Shown here: piece by piece, positions 32,690-41,555 of the stretch
How positions within the stretch are numbered: the stretch's first letter is position 1
How the letters are laid out: each line of letters begins with the position of its first letter
Source of the DNA: Chryseobacterium sp. BLS98
Lineage (GTDB): Bacteria; Bacteroidota; Bacteroidia; Flavobacteriales; Weeksellaceae
Direction: 5' to 3'
Assembly: GCF_001045445.1 (NCBI RefSeq)
Contig: NZ_LFNF01000002.1
Location: 930,001 to 994,000 of the forward strand
DNA length: 64,000 nucleotides
The notes under the pieces: generated by a model
What the model was told of the DNA's origin: nothing
The model's database searches: none
The model's input: the letters and a program-made list of their open reading frames with translations, nothing else
Program-made: the position numbers and the translations under genes

Positions 32690-34816
32690 CTATCTCCCCT
32701 TCTCTTTCTTAAAATTATAATGATTAATCAGAATCCTGATCTCATTAAACTCAAAATCATTTGGCAAGGCATTCTTCCATTCCGTTAAGGTTTCGTGGGG
32801 ATTTTTATAGAATTCATTCTCAAAAGCTTTGATCTTATCCGAAGTAATCACTCTTGAAATATCAAGCAACCCCTGCTCTGCAAATTTTGCCAGATGCCCG
32901 ATTACGGTTTCTTTTACCAAACCTCTTTCCAAAGCAATTTCTCCAATGGTTTTTCCTTGCTCAAATAGTTGGAAGGTGAGAACCTGTGAAGGAACTTTTG
33001 CAATCTTTAAATTGATTTCCTTATCATTTTTCTCATCTAAAAGTTTCGTTTCCAGTAAATGGATTTCTTTCAGGCTGTTCAGGTATTCTTCGGTATCTTC
33101 CAGCCAGTTTCTGAATTCCTCATTGTACTGTTTCAGACCTTTTGCTCCTTTAATTTCAGCATAAAATTCTTTCAGCGGATTAAAAACCTTGTCCCTGATT
33201 TCTGTAAAAAAGAAATTAACCGCTCCTTTGGTTTTACTTTCAATATCAGACCATTCTTCCTTGTTCTCAATAAAATTATTCACTTTCTGGGAGATCACTC
33301 TTTCCAGCTTTTCGAAGATTTTTCCAAGGTTGGCAGTTTCATGCTTCAGCTGGAGATAAAGTTGATTGGTCTTTACATGGTCAATATTTTTTGTAGTGAC
33401 TGAAAGTTTATTCCACTCTTCCACTTCATTCAGAAACCACAGACAGTTTACCGTACGGAGTACTTTTTTGATGCTATAATCATATTTTTCACGGTTCAGG
33501 ATGGCTTCTACATTGTCATTGGCTAAGGTACTTCCCTGGAACTGCAGGATCCTGTTATCTTTGAAAATAACTTCGGGTGTGATTTTAGACTTTAAAACAA
33601 TTCCTTCCAATGTCCTGCATCTTGACAAAGCCACATAAACCTGTCCGGCTGTAAAGCTTTTTCCGGCATCAATGATCACATTATCAAACGTCAGCCCCTG
33701 GCTTTTATGGATGGTAACCGCCCATGCCAGCTTGACCGGAAACTGCTCGAAGCTTCCCAAAACTTCTTCTTTGATGTTTTTTTCAGTATCAAGGAAATAT
33801 TTTTTCTGTTCCCAGACTTCTCTTTTAACCGTTATTTCCCTTTCGCTGCCATCAAGAACCACTTTGATCTCATTATCATCCAAAGCAGAAATTTCACCCA
33901 GCTTTCCATTGAAATATTTCTTCTCACCGGTAATATCATTTCTGATGAACATCACCTGTGCCCCGACTTTTAATTCTAGAAACTGCTCGTTCGGAAACTG
34001 ATTTTCCTTAAAATCGCCGAAAAGCTTAGCTTCATAGGTCTTTACAGTCAGATCAATTTCTTCCAGTTTTTCCTGGTTGATTTCATCTGCCATCTTATTA
34101 TGCGAACACAGATAAACGTAAGATTCTGTTCCTGCTTTAAAATCAGGGTCGTATCTTCTATTAAGGTCGTCAAAGTTTATATTGGCTACATCTCCGTCAC
34201 GGATGGCGTTGAGAATATCCAGGAACTTCTCATCCGATTGTCTGTAAACTTTAGTCAGCTCAATCGTCAGTAACGGAATATCTTTAATAGCATGACTGTC
34301 AAAGAAAAAAGGTGACTCATAGCATATCTTCAAAATATGTTCGTCCCGCACCACAGGAGGGAGCTGATAAAGATCTCCAATGAACAGCATCTGTACCCCA
34401 CCGAAACGTTGGTTGTTTCTTCTGATGAATCTCAGTGAGAAATCCATCATATCAAGAACATCAGCCCGCAGCATGGAAACCTCATCAATAATAAGAACTT
34501 CCACCTCCCTTAATAGCTTAAGCTTATCTTTTCTGTATTTGAAATGAGGCATCAGGTCGGCAATATTATTCGCCAAGCTTCCATCAATACGATCAGTAGT
34601 AGGTAAAAAAGTCCTTAACGGCAGCCCAAACATGGAATGGATGGTAACTCCTCCTGCATTAATTGCGGCAATTCCTGTAGGAGCAACCACAATATACTTC
34701 TTCCTCGTTTTCTTTACAAATTCATTAAGAAAAGTGGTTTTCCCGGTCCCTGCTTTTCCCGTAAGGAAAACGCTTCTGTTCGTATGCTCTATTAAGTCAA
34801 AAAAATGATTGTTCAT
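32690..34816 (-). CDS. PIF1-like helicase with C-terminal helix-turn-helix domain
   Basis: A 708-residue SF1 helicase. Walker A FLTGKAGTGKTT lies at about 18-29, followed by APTGIAAINAGG, TIHSMFGLP, Walker B-type LIIDEVSMLRADVLD, GDLYQLPPV and the C-terminal motif TIHKSQGLTFDNVIID with VYVALSRCR. This fits the PIF1/RecD-like family. Residues about 625-680 (QGKTIGEIALERGLVKETVIGHLAKF) form a helix-turn-helix domain also seen at the end of some RecQ proteins, probably for DNA binding. It may resolve structured DNA such as quadruplexes, by family analogy only. It is a single gene with its own -7 box. Confidence 0.9.
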   Translation of the reverse strand: MNNHFFDLIEHTNRSVFLTGKAGTGKTTFLNEFVKKTRKKYIVVAPTGIAAINAGGVTIHSMFGLPLRTFLPTTDRIDGSLANNIADLMPHFKYRKDKLKLLREVEVLIIDEVSMLRADVLDMMDFSLRFIRRNNQRFGGVQMLFIGDLYQLPPVVRDEHILKICYESPFFFDSHAIKDIPLLTIELTKVYRQSDEKFLDILNAIRDGDVANINFDDLNRRYDPDFKAGTESYVYLCSHNKMADEINQEKLEEIDLTVKTYEAKLFGDFKENQFPNEQFLELKVGAQVMFIRNDITGEKKYFNGKLGEISALDDNEIKVVLDGSEREITVKREVWEQKKYFLDTEKNIKEEVLGSFEQFPVKLAWAVTIHKSQGLTFDNVIIDAGKSFTAGQVYVALSRCRTLEGIVLKSKITPEVIFKDNRILQFQGSTLANDNVEAILNREKYDYSIKKVLRTVNCLWFLNEVEEWNKLSVTTKNIDHVKTNQLYLQLKHETANLGKIFEKLERVISQKVNNFIENKEEWSDIESKTKGAVNFFFTEIRDKVFNPLKEFYAEIKGAKGLKQYNEEFRNWLEDTEEYLNSLKEIHLLETKLLDEKNDKEINLKIAKVPSQVLTFQLFEQGKTIGEIALERGLVKETVIGHLAKFAEQGLLDISRVITSDKIKAFENEFYKNPHETLTEWKNALPNDFEFNEIRILINHYNFKKEKGR

Positions 34817-34822
34817 TGTGCT

Positions 34823-34830
34823 TCAAAATT
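34823..34830 (-). promoter_or_regulatory. -7 promoter box for the PIF1-like helicase gene
   Basis: TAATTTTG on the minus strand, six bases before the ATG at 34816. Confidence 0.55.
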
Positions 34831-34899
34831 ACGGAAATGAATTTGATTTTCTTACCTTGGCATAACTTTTGAAAATTCTTTAACAGAAAAGAAATTATA

Positions 34900-35349
34900 A
34901 TGAAAAAAAATTTCATATATACTCCACTATTAGTATTATGCACTCTATTTGCCTTGGTTTCATGCAATACATCCAAGAACGTCAATACCAATCTTCCTAA
35001 AGATATTTCTGAACGGCCTGCAGATGAGGACAGTCAGAAATATGAACAGGCCCAGCTGGATAAATTAAAAGCATCCATTGAATCTGAAGCATCCGGAGAA
35101 AAATGTACCAATGCCTCCGAATGGACTTTTGCCCCAATGGGAGCCAAAGCCTGCGGCGGACCTCAGCAATACATTGCCTATCCTAAAAAAATAGAAACCA
35201 CCATTCTTCCAAGAATTGAGGAATATACGCAGAAGGTAAAAGCCTTCAATGAAAAATATAATATTACTTCGGACTGTATGATGGTAATGCCTCCTACATC
35301 CGTAAAATGTATTAACGGAAAAGCACAGCTTATAACAGCGGAACAATAA
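34900..35349 (+). CDS. Uncharacterised lipoprotein
   Basis: A 149-residue protein with a lipoprotein signal (MKKNFIYTPLLVLCTLFALVSC, Cys22). The mature part has a charged helical segment, then CTNASEWTFAPMGAKACGG, QQYIAYPKKIE and SDCMMVMPPTSVKC. Four Cys remain after the lipid anchor, which could form two disulfides in the periplasm or on the surface. I recognise no characterised family. It is monocistronic with a good terminator. Confidence 0.72.
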   Translation: MKKNFIYTPLLVLCTLFALVSCNTSKNVNTNLPKDISERPADEDSQKYEQAQLDKLKASIESEASGEKCTNASEWTFAPMGAKACGGPQQYIAYPKKIETTILPRIEEYTQKVKAFNEKYNITSDCMMVMPPTSVKCINGKAQLITAEQ

Positions 35350-35430
35350 ATAAAAAATCAAAGCAAAGGTTTGATATCCTGTTGAATCTTCAACAATAAA
35401 AACTCACTCAGGAGTTAATACTAAGGATCA

Positions 35431-35465
35431 AAAAAAAGCTCTGTCGTTATGATAGAGCTTTTTTT
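35431..35465 (+). terminator. Terminator after the lipoprotein gene
   Basis: AAAAAAAGCTCT and AGAGCTTTTTTT arms with an 11-base loop. The heptamer array C begins immediately after. Confidence 0.88.
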
Positions 35466-35671
35466 AAGGTAAATGGCGAATTTTGCTTCGCAAGTGAATG
35501 GTGAATTTTTAGAGTTGAGAATTAAGAGTCAAGACTTTAGACTTCAGATACAAGATTTCAGATATGAGATTTTATTTCACATTATTAGAGCGCAGGACTT
35601 TCATCATCTCACACCCTCTAACTCTCCCACTCTAAAACCCGAATCCCGCAACACGAAACTTCTTTACCTTC
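35466..35671 (-). repeat. Heptamer array C (lipoprotein / carbonic anhydrase gap)
   Basis: AGA starts at 35511, 35518, 35525, 35532, 35539, 35546, 35553, 35560 and 35567, nine units exactly seven bases apart. On the minus strand these are TCTNNNN units. The core GAATTTTGCT at 35478-35487 precedes them. A CTCTAAC/CCCGAAT section (about 35605-35660) follows in a 7-8 base register. Read on the minus strand, the sections come in the same order as in arrays B and D. The lipoprotein terminator and this array account for the whole 322-base gap between 35350 and 35671. Confidence 0.85.
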
Positions 35672-36199
35672 CTAAACTTTCAGATTCTCCTTATACCATG
35701 AAGAGTATTTCACATAATTATCCGCAATCCTGTTGACTTCACCTTCCAGTAGCTGTGCAGAAATATCTTTTATTTTTTTTGCCGGAACTCCGCCCCAGAC
35801 TTCTCCTGACTTGATGTGGGTTCCCTGCGTCACTACAGAGCCGGCTCCTACAATAGAGTTTTCTTCTACCAGGCAGTCATCCATAACGATTGCTCCCATC
35901 CCAATCAGTACATTATCCTTAATGGTGCAGCCATGAACGATGGCATTGTGTCCGATGGAAACATTATTTCCTATATTCAATGGGTGTTTCTGATAGGTAC
36001 AGTGCAGCATGGCATTATCCTGAACATTTACCTTATCCCCCATTCTGATGTAATGCACATCTCCTCTGATCACTGCATTATACCAGATACTGCAGTCCTT
36101 TCCCATGGTAACATCCCCAATAATGGTTGCCGTTTCTGCCAAAAATGTACCCTCTCCTATCTGAGGTGTTTTTCCTAAAAGTTCTTTTACGATTGCCAT
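35672..36199 (-). CDS. Gamma carbonic anhydrase family protein (left-handed beta-helix)
   Basis: A 175-residue hexapeptide-repeat protein. The repeats run through about residues 15-150 (GDVTMGKDCSIWYNAVIRGD, VNVQDNAMLHC, GHNAIVHGCTI, GVPAKKI). Three His in the expected places (LHC, GHN and VHG) could bind zinc as in gamma-carbonic anhydrases. Trimeric relatives hydrate CO2, but many homologues lack proven activity. It is a single gene; heptamer array C adjoins its 3' end. Confidence 0.9.
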   Translation of the reverse strand: MAIVKELLGKTPQIGEGTFLAETATIIGDVTMGKDCSIWYNAVIRGDVHYIRMGDKVNVQDNAMLHCTYQKHPLNIGNNVSIGHNAIVHGCTIKDNVLIGMGAIVMDDCLVEENSIVGAGSVVTQGTHIKSGEVWGGVPAKKIKDISAQLLEGEVNRIADNYVKYSSWYKENLKV

Positions 36200-36306
36200 A
36201 ATTTTGATTTGATAATTTGAAAATGAGTCAATTTAAAAATAATAATTCCTGCAGCAGCTTCTTTAAACTTCCAAGTTCGATTTTTAAATAACCGTGATAG
36301 CAAAAA

Positions 36307-36341
36307 TCTAATTTCCAATCTCCGACTTCTAATTTCTAATT
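36307..36341 (+). repeat. Short heptamer array G upstream of nfuA
   Basis: TCT/TCC starts at 36307, 36314, 36321, 36328 and 36335 (five units, period seven) with AATT, AATC or GACT fillers. It ends four bases before the nfuA -7 box. It resembles array F near nadA, where the fillers are also AATC, AATT and AACT. Confidence 0.65.
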
Positions 36342-36344
36342 GCG

Positions 36345-36352
36345 TATTTTTG
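36345..36352 (+). promoter_or_regulatory. -7 promoter box for nfuA-FMN reductase-hemH
   Basis: TATTTTTG, 21 bases before ATG 36374. Confidence 0.58.
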
Positions 36353-36373
36353 TATCTCAAATTTAACGAAAAA

Positions 36374-37252
36374 ATGCGTACGATACTTATAGAACCAACT
36401 GAAAACACGAAAGTGATGAAATTTGTCGCGGATTATAACCTGATCCCGGGATCTTTAGAGTTGGACAGAAGTTCAGATATTTCAGAAATTCCTTTAGCCC
36501 AGGAACTTTTCAATTATCCTTTTGTGGAAAGAATTTTCATTACGGCCAATTTTGTAGCTGTAGCGAAACAGGACACGGTAGAATGGGAACATGTAGCTGA
36601 AAGCCTGAAAAATATTATTGAAGATGAATTATTGGCGAACCCAAGAATTTACCTTCAGAAAAAAAAGGAGCTTTATCAGATCTATGCGGAAATGACACCT
36701 AATCCCAATGCCATGAAATTTGTTTCTAACAGACTGCTTATTGAGGGGTTTGTAGAAGTAAAGTCAAAAGAAGAAGCGGAAGGGGTTCCTTTGGCTCAGG
36801 CTATTTTTAATGAGTTCGATTTTACAAAAGAAGTCTTTATTTCCGACAATTTTGTGGCTGTAACAAGGGATGATTCTGTGGAATGGCACCAGGTAATGAT
36901 GGCTGTGCGCGGATTCATCGCTGAATATCTTCAGAACGGAGGAGAAATTTCAAACCTTGCACCTCAGAAGCATGAAAATCCTGTTGAAAAAATCATCAAC
37001 AGAGAATATACGGATGACGAACAGAAGATTTCAGATATTTTAAATGAATATGTAGCTCCTGCAGTGGAAAATGACGGTGGAAAAATTTCCCTGATGGAAT
37101 ATGACCAGGAAAATAAAACAGCCAAAATGCTTTTACAGGGAGCCTGTTCAGGATGTCCAAGCTCTACCGCTACACTGAAAAACGGAATTGAGAATATTTT
37201 AAAGCAATTTGTTCCGGATTTAGTGGAAAAAGTGGAAGCTGTAAACGGATAA
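36374..37252 (+). CDS. NifU-type Fe-S scaffold protein with duplicated Nfu N-terminal domain
   Basis: A 292-residue protein. Two consecutive Nfu N-like domains are present (about 1-90 and 100-190), recognisable by the repeated pairs MKFVADYNL/MKFVSNRLL, PLAQELFN/PLAQAIFN and NFVAVAKQDTVEW/NFVAVTRDDSVEW. They are followed by a C-terminal NifU domain (about 215-292) with VAPAVENDGGKISL and the cluster-binding Cys pair in LLQGACSGCPSS. It carries and transfers Fe-S clusters. The start is set at ATG 36374, because the earlier in-frame codon precedes the probable transcription start. An FMN reductase and hemH follow. Confidence 0.93.
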   Translation: MRTILIEPTENTKVMKFVADYNLIPGSLELDRSSDISEIPLAQELFNYPFVERIFITANFVAVAKQDTVEWEHVAESLKNIIEDELLANPRIYLQKKKELYQIYAEMTPNPNAMKFVSNRLLIEGFVEVKSKEEAEGVPLAQAIFNEFDFTKEVFISDNFVAVTRDDSVEWHQVMMAVRGFIAEYLQNGGEISNLAPQKHENPVEKIINREYTDDEQKISDILNEYVAPAVENDGGKISLMEYDQENKTAKMLLQGACSGCPSSTATLKNGIENILKQFVPDLVEKVEAVNG

Positions 37253-37264
37253 TAGAGTTTTACT

Positions 37265-37792
37265 ATGTCACCCGGGAAAAATATTCTGGTCATCATCGGA
37301 AGTGCTACAAAATATTCCAGCAATCAGAAATTAATAGAACAGGTTCTGGATCAACATCCGGATATTGATTTCAAAATCCGGGATGACCTTTCGGTTCTCC
37401 CCCATTTTGATACTTCATTAACGGACAACGATACTCCTGATGAAGTATTGAAAATCAGGAAGGAGATTGAAAATGCAGACGGCGTTTTATTTTCTACCCC
37501 TGAATATATTTTCAGTATTCCCAGCAGGCTGAAAAACTTACTGGAATGGTGTGTTTCCACCACTGTATTTTCCGAAAAGCCGGTTGCTGTAGTAACAGCT
37601 TCTGCCAACGGGGAAAAGGGACATGAAGAACTGGTCATGATTTTGAAAACACTTGGGGCCAGAACAGAAGATCGGCATCAGCTTTTAATAAAAGGTATAA
37701 AGGGAAAATTTAACGCTAACGGCTTGGCTGAAAGTGATATCTTTGCCGAAGTATCAACAATGATAACAGATTTCGAAAACACTGTTTCTTAA
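37265..37792 (+). CDS. NADPH-dependent FMN reductase family protein
   Basis: A 175-residue flavodoxin-like oxidoreductase. It shows the N-terminal VIIGSATKYSSNQKL phosphate-binding strand and loop and the family motif STPEYIFSIPSRLKNLLEW. Members reduce FMN or quinones with NAD(P)H. It starts 12 bases after nfuA and ends 14 bases before hemH, suggesting a common transcript linked to iron-sulfur and haem metabolism. Confidence 0.88.
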   Translation: MSPGKNILVIIGSATKYSSNQKLIEQVLDQHPDIDFKIRDDLSVLPHFDTSLTDNDTPDEVLKIRKEIENADGVLFSTPEYIFSIPSRLKNLLEWCVSTTVFSEKPVAVVTASANGEKGHEELVMILKTLGARTEDRHQLLIKGIKGKFNANGLAESDIFAEVSTMITDFENTVS

Positions 37793-37806
37793 TAAAAATT
37801 AAAGTA

Positions 37807-38835
37807 TTGGACAAAAAAGGAATTTTACTGGTCAATCTTGGTTCTCCAAAATCTACGGCTGTAAATGATGTAAAGGAATATCTTGATGAATTTTTAATGG
37901 ATGAAAGGGTAATTGATTACCGCTGGATTTTCCGTGCTTTGCTGGTTCAGGGGATTATTCTAAAAACGAGACCTGCCAAATCTGCAGAAGCCTATAAAAC
38001 AGTATGGACGGATGAAGGCTCTCCTTTAATTGTCATTACTGAAAAAATCCGGGAAAAGCTACAGAAAGTAGTGGATGTACCTGTAGAAATCGGGATGAGA
38101 TATGCGCAACCGAGTATTGAAGCAGGAATTCAAAAATTAGTTGATCAGGGAGTTTCAGAGATCGTTTTATTTCCATTATACCCACAATATGCGATGAGTA
38201 CAACGGAAACAGTGATTGAAAAAGCAGAGGAAGTAAGGAAAAAGAAGTTTCCTAAAGTAAAGATTAATTATATACAGCCTTTTTACAACAGGGATATTTA
38301 TATTAACTGCCTGGCAGAAAGCATCAAGGAAAAACTTCCGGAAAATTTTGATGTTCTGCAGTTCTCCTATCATGGGGTTCCTGAAAGACATATTTATAAG
38401 ACAGATCCTACAAAAACATGTAATCTTAACGACTGTTGTTCAAGAGATAACAATCCAAGCCACCAGTTCTGTTACCGTCATCAGTGTTATAAAACTACAC
38501 AATCGGTGATCGCCAAAATAGGGCTTCCAAAAGAAAAAACAATTGTTTCTTTCCAGTCAAGATTAGGAAAAGACAAATGGATAGAACCTTATACGGATGA
38601 AACATTAGAAACGATTCCGAAAAAAGGAGTGAAAAACCTGGCTATTGTTTGCCCGGCTTTTGTTTCTGATTGCCTGGAAACCCTGGAAGAAATTTCAGTG
38701 GAAGGTAAGGAACAGTTTCTGCATGGAGGCGGAGAGAATTTCCACTACATTCCATGCCTTAACGATGAAGACCGCTGGATAGAGGTGGTAAAGATCCTGT
38801 GTGAGGAAAAGTTGAATGATTTCTACTTAGTATAA
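37807..38835 (+). CDS. hemH: Ferrochelatase HemH
   Basis: Ferrochelatase inserts ferrous iron into protoporphyrin IX. The 342-residue protein begins MDKKGILLVNLGSPKST from a TTG codon; no ATG precedes it in a fitting position and the next Met would remove the conserved LVNLGSP strand. The catalytic His is in QFSYHGVPERH and the conserved Glu in CLETLEE. A four-Cys segment (CNLNDCC to CYRHQC) lies between, as in many bacterial ferrochelatases. It is the last gene of the nfuA operon and is terminated by a strong hairpin. Confidence 0.95.
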   Translation: MDKKGILLVNLGSPKSTAVNDVKEYLDEFLMDERVIDYRWIFRALLVQGIILKTRPAKSAEAYKTVWTDEGSPLIVITEKIREKLQKVVDVPVEIGMRYAQPSIEAGIQKLVDQGVSEIVLFPLYPQYAMSTTETVIEKAEEVRKKKFPKVKINYIQPFYNRDIYINCLAESIKEKLPENFDVLQFSYHGVPERHIYKTDPTKTCNLNDCCSRDNNPSHQFCYRHQCYKTTQSVIAKIGLPKEKTIVSFQSRLGKDKWIEPYTDETLETIPKKGVKNLAIVCPAFVSDCLETLEEISVEGKEQFLHGGGENFHYIPCLNDEDRWIEVVKILCEEKLNDFYLV

Positions 38836-38853
38836 GTGAATCTATAAAATAAC

Positions 38854-38887
38854 AAAGGGCCACAAAATAAATTTTGTGGCCCTTTTT
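38854..38887. terminator. Bidirectional terminator between hemH and the M4 protease gene
   Basis: AAAGGGCCACAAAAT and its complement form a 15-base stem around AA. Confidence 0.94.
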
Positions 38888-38903
38888 AGAAATATATTAA
38901 AAT

Positions 38904-40856
38904 TTATTTTTTAATCAGGTTTCCTGCTTTCTGCCCATTAACCGTCACTACATATATTCCGGAAAGTATATTAGATGGAAGCTGAATATCTACTTTATTT
39001 TTACCTTCTGTAATTTTGATTTTTTCAGAAATTTCTTTTTTCCCTGTTAAACCAACTAATTCTACAACTCCATTTCCTTCTTTTCCTTCAAATTCAACAG
39101 TGAATTTATCGGTAGCCGGATTCGGGCTGATAGTGTAAAGTAAAGCCTCTTGTGCTGCTACTTTTCCTGCTGCAGAAGTTCCTCCGCCAACACCTACTGC
39201 ATTCCATGCATTGGTTACCTGAGTAACTTCAACTCCGCCAGCACCGTATAGATCTGCCGCTGCCTGAAGAGAAGAAGTTCTTGCGTTGGCATAGGTAGAA
39301 GAAGAAGTAAGATAGGTCGTCAGTGTTCTGTAAGCAATTGCTGCTGCCTTATCTAACCCGATTCCTGTAACATTATAGGCAAAGCCTTTGTCATTAGTTC
39401 CGGTTCCACCGTTTACCAATAAATAATACCAGAAGTTAAGCACACCGGAGTTGGTATGAACTCCGCAATAATCATTACCTGTTGCTCCTCCTGTAGGCGT
39501 ACAAGTGCTACTTGCATTTTTCCAGTAAGTTCCCATATAAGTATCAGGCTGACTGTAAGCATTAGGATTAGCCATATCTCTGATCACATAATTAAAATCC
39601 TCTCCCAGTTTCCAGCTTGCCTGAGTTGGTCTAGCCCAAAGTTCTATACTGTTTCCGAAAATATCAGAAAAACCTTCATTCAATGCTCCTGACTCTCTTT
39701 GATAAGCAAGGTTTGCTGTTTTAGTAGTCAAACCATGGGTAATTTCATGTCCACAAACATCAAGAGCAGTTAACGGTTTATTTCCGTTTGTAGAACTACC
39801 ATCTCCATAAGTCATTCTGCTTCCATCCCAAAATGCATTAAAATAATTTCTGGAATAATGAACATAAGATTTTATGGCAAAATTATTATTGTCTATACTT
39901 TTTCTTCCAAATTTTGTATAATAATAATCTAATGTCATTTCAGCTCCCCAATGTGCGTCGGTAGCATATTGATCTAAAGCTGAGTTCACATTATTCCAGT
40001 TATTATCTGTATCTGTAAAATCTGTAGCATTGGAATAATTAGTACCTTTTTTAAGATTGTAAGTTTCTACAGCAGTTCCTCCATTTCTTCCTGCTTCTCT
40101 TAATCTGTAGCTTCCATTGTATGAATCTGCCACAATAGATCTGTTTCCGCTATAAACAGTTGTAGCGGTTCCGGGAGCATTGGTTTCGTGAATTAATGCA
40201 TCAGTTCCTAAAACTGCACCATTTTTAGCATCTACGAAAACGTATTGTCTGCTTAACGGTTTTTCTGCATAGATATCAAATTTGTAAGCTAGTTTCAGAT
40301 CAGCCAGCTTTTCATCAGAAGGATCTGAATAGTACACCAGTTCTCCTTTTGGAGCAAAACTTGCATTAGGATTTTTGGATTCGTTTTTAAGGAATTCCTC
40401 TTCTTCTTTGTTCTGCCATTTATAAGAATCTGCTCCTACAAAAGATAAGGCACTCTGCAAGGCAATACTTTCAGAGATAGCTGGTTTTTTTTCTGCAGAT
40501 GCGGGTGCTTTAAGGATCCATTTCCCGGTTTCCCCTACTACTTTGCCCCCTTTTGTCTGCACTGCCATCATTCCATATTCTACAGGAATACCATTGATTG
40601 TCTGCTGGAATCTGTGGGTTTCAAAACCAAGTGCATCTTTTTCTGAATCTAGTTTTAAACCTTCTCCCTGTGAAACTCTTTTAGATGTTTCATCAAATAA
40701 AACCGGCTGTCCTTTAAAGTCCGGTCCGTTTTTATCGAACCTGATCAGTTCTGCGTGAAGCCCGTTTTTACCAGAGATTAGTTTTGATGGATTTTCCTGC
40801 CCAAAAACAAAGGCAGAGGCTGCAATACTGACTGCAAAGATAAATTTTGTTTTCAT
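38904..40856 (-). CDS. M4 (thermolysin) family metallopeptidase, T9SS-secreted
   Basis: A 650-residue secreted protease precursor. It has a signal peptide (MKTKFIFAVSIAASAFVFGQ), an FTP/PepSY-type propeptide (about 30-215), a peptidase M4 domain (about 220-560) with the zinc-binding HEITH motif at His370 to His374, and the GALNEGFSDIFG motif with the third zinc ligand Glu. A type A T9SS sorting domain follows, ending NGQKAGNLIKK. It likely acts extracellularly on proteins after propeptide removal. It is monocistronic; upstream lies a very AT-rich gap. Confidence 0.95.
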   Translation of the reverse strand: MKTKFIFAVSIAASAFVFGQENPSKLISGKNGLHAELIRFDKNGPDFKGQPVLFDETSKRVSQGEGLKLDSEKDALGFETHRFQQTINGIPVEYGMMAVQTKGGKVVGETGKWILKAPASAEKKPAISESIALQSALSFVGADSYKWQNKEEEEFLKNESKNPNASFAPKGELVYYSDPSDEKLADLKLAYKFDIYAEKPLSRQYVFVDAKNGAVLGTDALIHETNAPGTATTVYSGNRSIVADSYNGSYRLREAGRNGGTAVETYNLKKGTNYSNATDFTDTDNNWNNVNSALDQYATDAHWGAEMTLDYYYTKFGRKSIDNNNFAIKSYVHYSRNYFNAFWDGSRMTYGDGSSTNGNKPLTALDVCGHEITHGLTTKTANLAYQRESGALNEGFSDIFGNSIELWARPTQASWKLGEDFNYVIRDMANPNAYSQPDTYMGTYWKNASSTCTPTGGATGNDYCGVHTNSGVLNFWYYLLVNGGTGTNDKGFAYNVTGIGLDKAAAIAYRTLTTYLTSSSTYANARTSSLQAAADLYGAGGVEVTQVTNAWNAVGVGGGTSAAGKVAAQEALLYTISPNPATDKFTVEFEGKEGNGVVELVGLTGKKEISEKIKITEGKNKVDIQLPSNILSGIYVVTVNGQKAGNLIKK

Positions 40857-41321
40857 AAAAATATTATTTGTTTGAACGTGAGAACGAATTTATATCTTTT
40901 TCGCAAAGAAACAATAACACTAGTAGATAAAATTTAAAAAATAAACAAAATAATTATCTTTAATTTAACTATTTTTTAAAAACATTGAAGTTAATTCAAA
41001 ATATTTTTATCTCTATAAAAATTATAGACTAATAATTTTTATGTAATTCCATATTTTATGAAATATTTTTTTCGATATGCAATGCATAATATCAATGATT
41101 AAATAATTAAAGGAGGCTTTAATTATTTAATCATTTCAGTAAAAAGCCAAGTAACAAAAAAAATAAATAAATCAACACCCCCCCAAATAAATACACATAA
41201 TCAATTAAAAACATAATTAAATAACATTCACCCCTTATTTTTTCAAAATAAAATTAAATAATTATATATTTTTTATTACCTTTACCCTATCAAACAGCTT
41301 CATTAACCCAAAAAATTAGAA
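40857..41321. other. Very AT-rich gap with one perfect hairpin
   Basis: The 465 bases between the M4 protease gene (minus) and the small toxin-antitoxin-like pair (plus) are strongly AT-biased and hold no gene I can support. They contain a perfect 17-base inverted repeat (41096-41133) and a shorter palindrome, TATGCAATGCATA, near 41076-41088. Confidence 0.6.
41096..41133. repeat. Perfect 17-base inverted repeat with GAGG loop
   Basis: TGATTAAATAATTAAAG is followed by GAGG and then its exact reverse complement. On the plus strand no T run follows, so a terminator is doubtful. The loop and closing bases read AAAGGAGGCTTT, a perfect Shine-Dalgarno-like string in a phylum that hardly uses it. 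Confidence 0.8.
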
Positions 41322-41552
41322 ATGATGAATGCAACAGCCAAAATTTTAGTACATAAGATTGAAAATTTTACACCTGAATTGCTGGAAACCTTAGCAAAAA
41401 TGGTTGAGAATTTAGAAATCCAAAACAGGCTATCGGTTCCCCAGTTTCAGATTGACGAAGTTTTGTACAGAATTCAGTTTCATCAGGAAAACCCTAAAAC
41501 AAAACTTGATTTTTATGAAAATATTTCCGACCTGAAAATGAACTGTGCCTAA
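41322..41552 (+). CDS. Small antitoxin-like protein (type II toxin-antitoxin candidate)
   Basis: A 76-residue protein, mostly helical: KILVHKIENFTPELLETLAK, then IDEVLYRIQFHQENPKTKLD, then a short tail. The second helix plus the following acidic stretch resembles unstable antitoxins of the addiction-module type, in which a helix binds the toxin groove. It lies three bases before a ParE/RelE-like gene, the classic antitoxin-toxin order. The start ATGATG leaves one codon of ambiguity. The assignment is inference from size and pairing. Confidence 0.6.
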   Translation: MMNATAKILVHKIENFTPELLETLAKMVENLEIQNRLSVPQFQIDEVLYRIQFHQENPKTKLDFYENISDLKMNCA

Positions 41553-41555
41553 AAA

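Noticed and set aside
41096..41133. Rho-independent terminator at the perfect hairpin
   Set aside because: No T run follows on either reading, and no gene ends close by.
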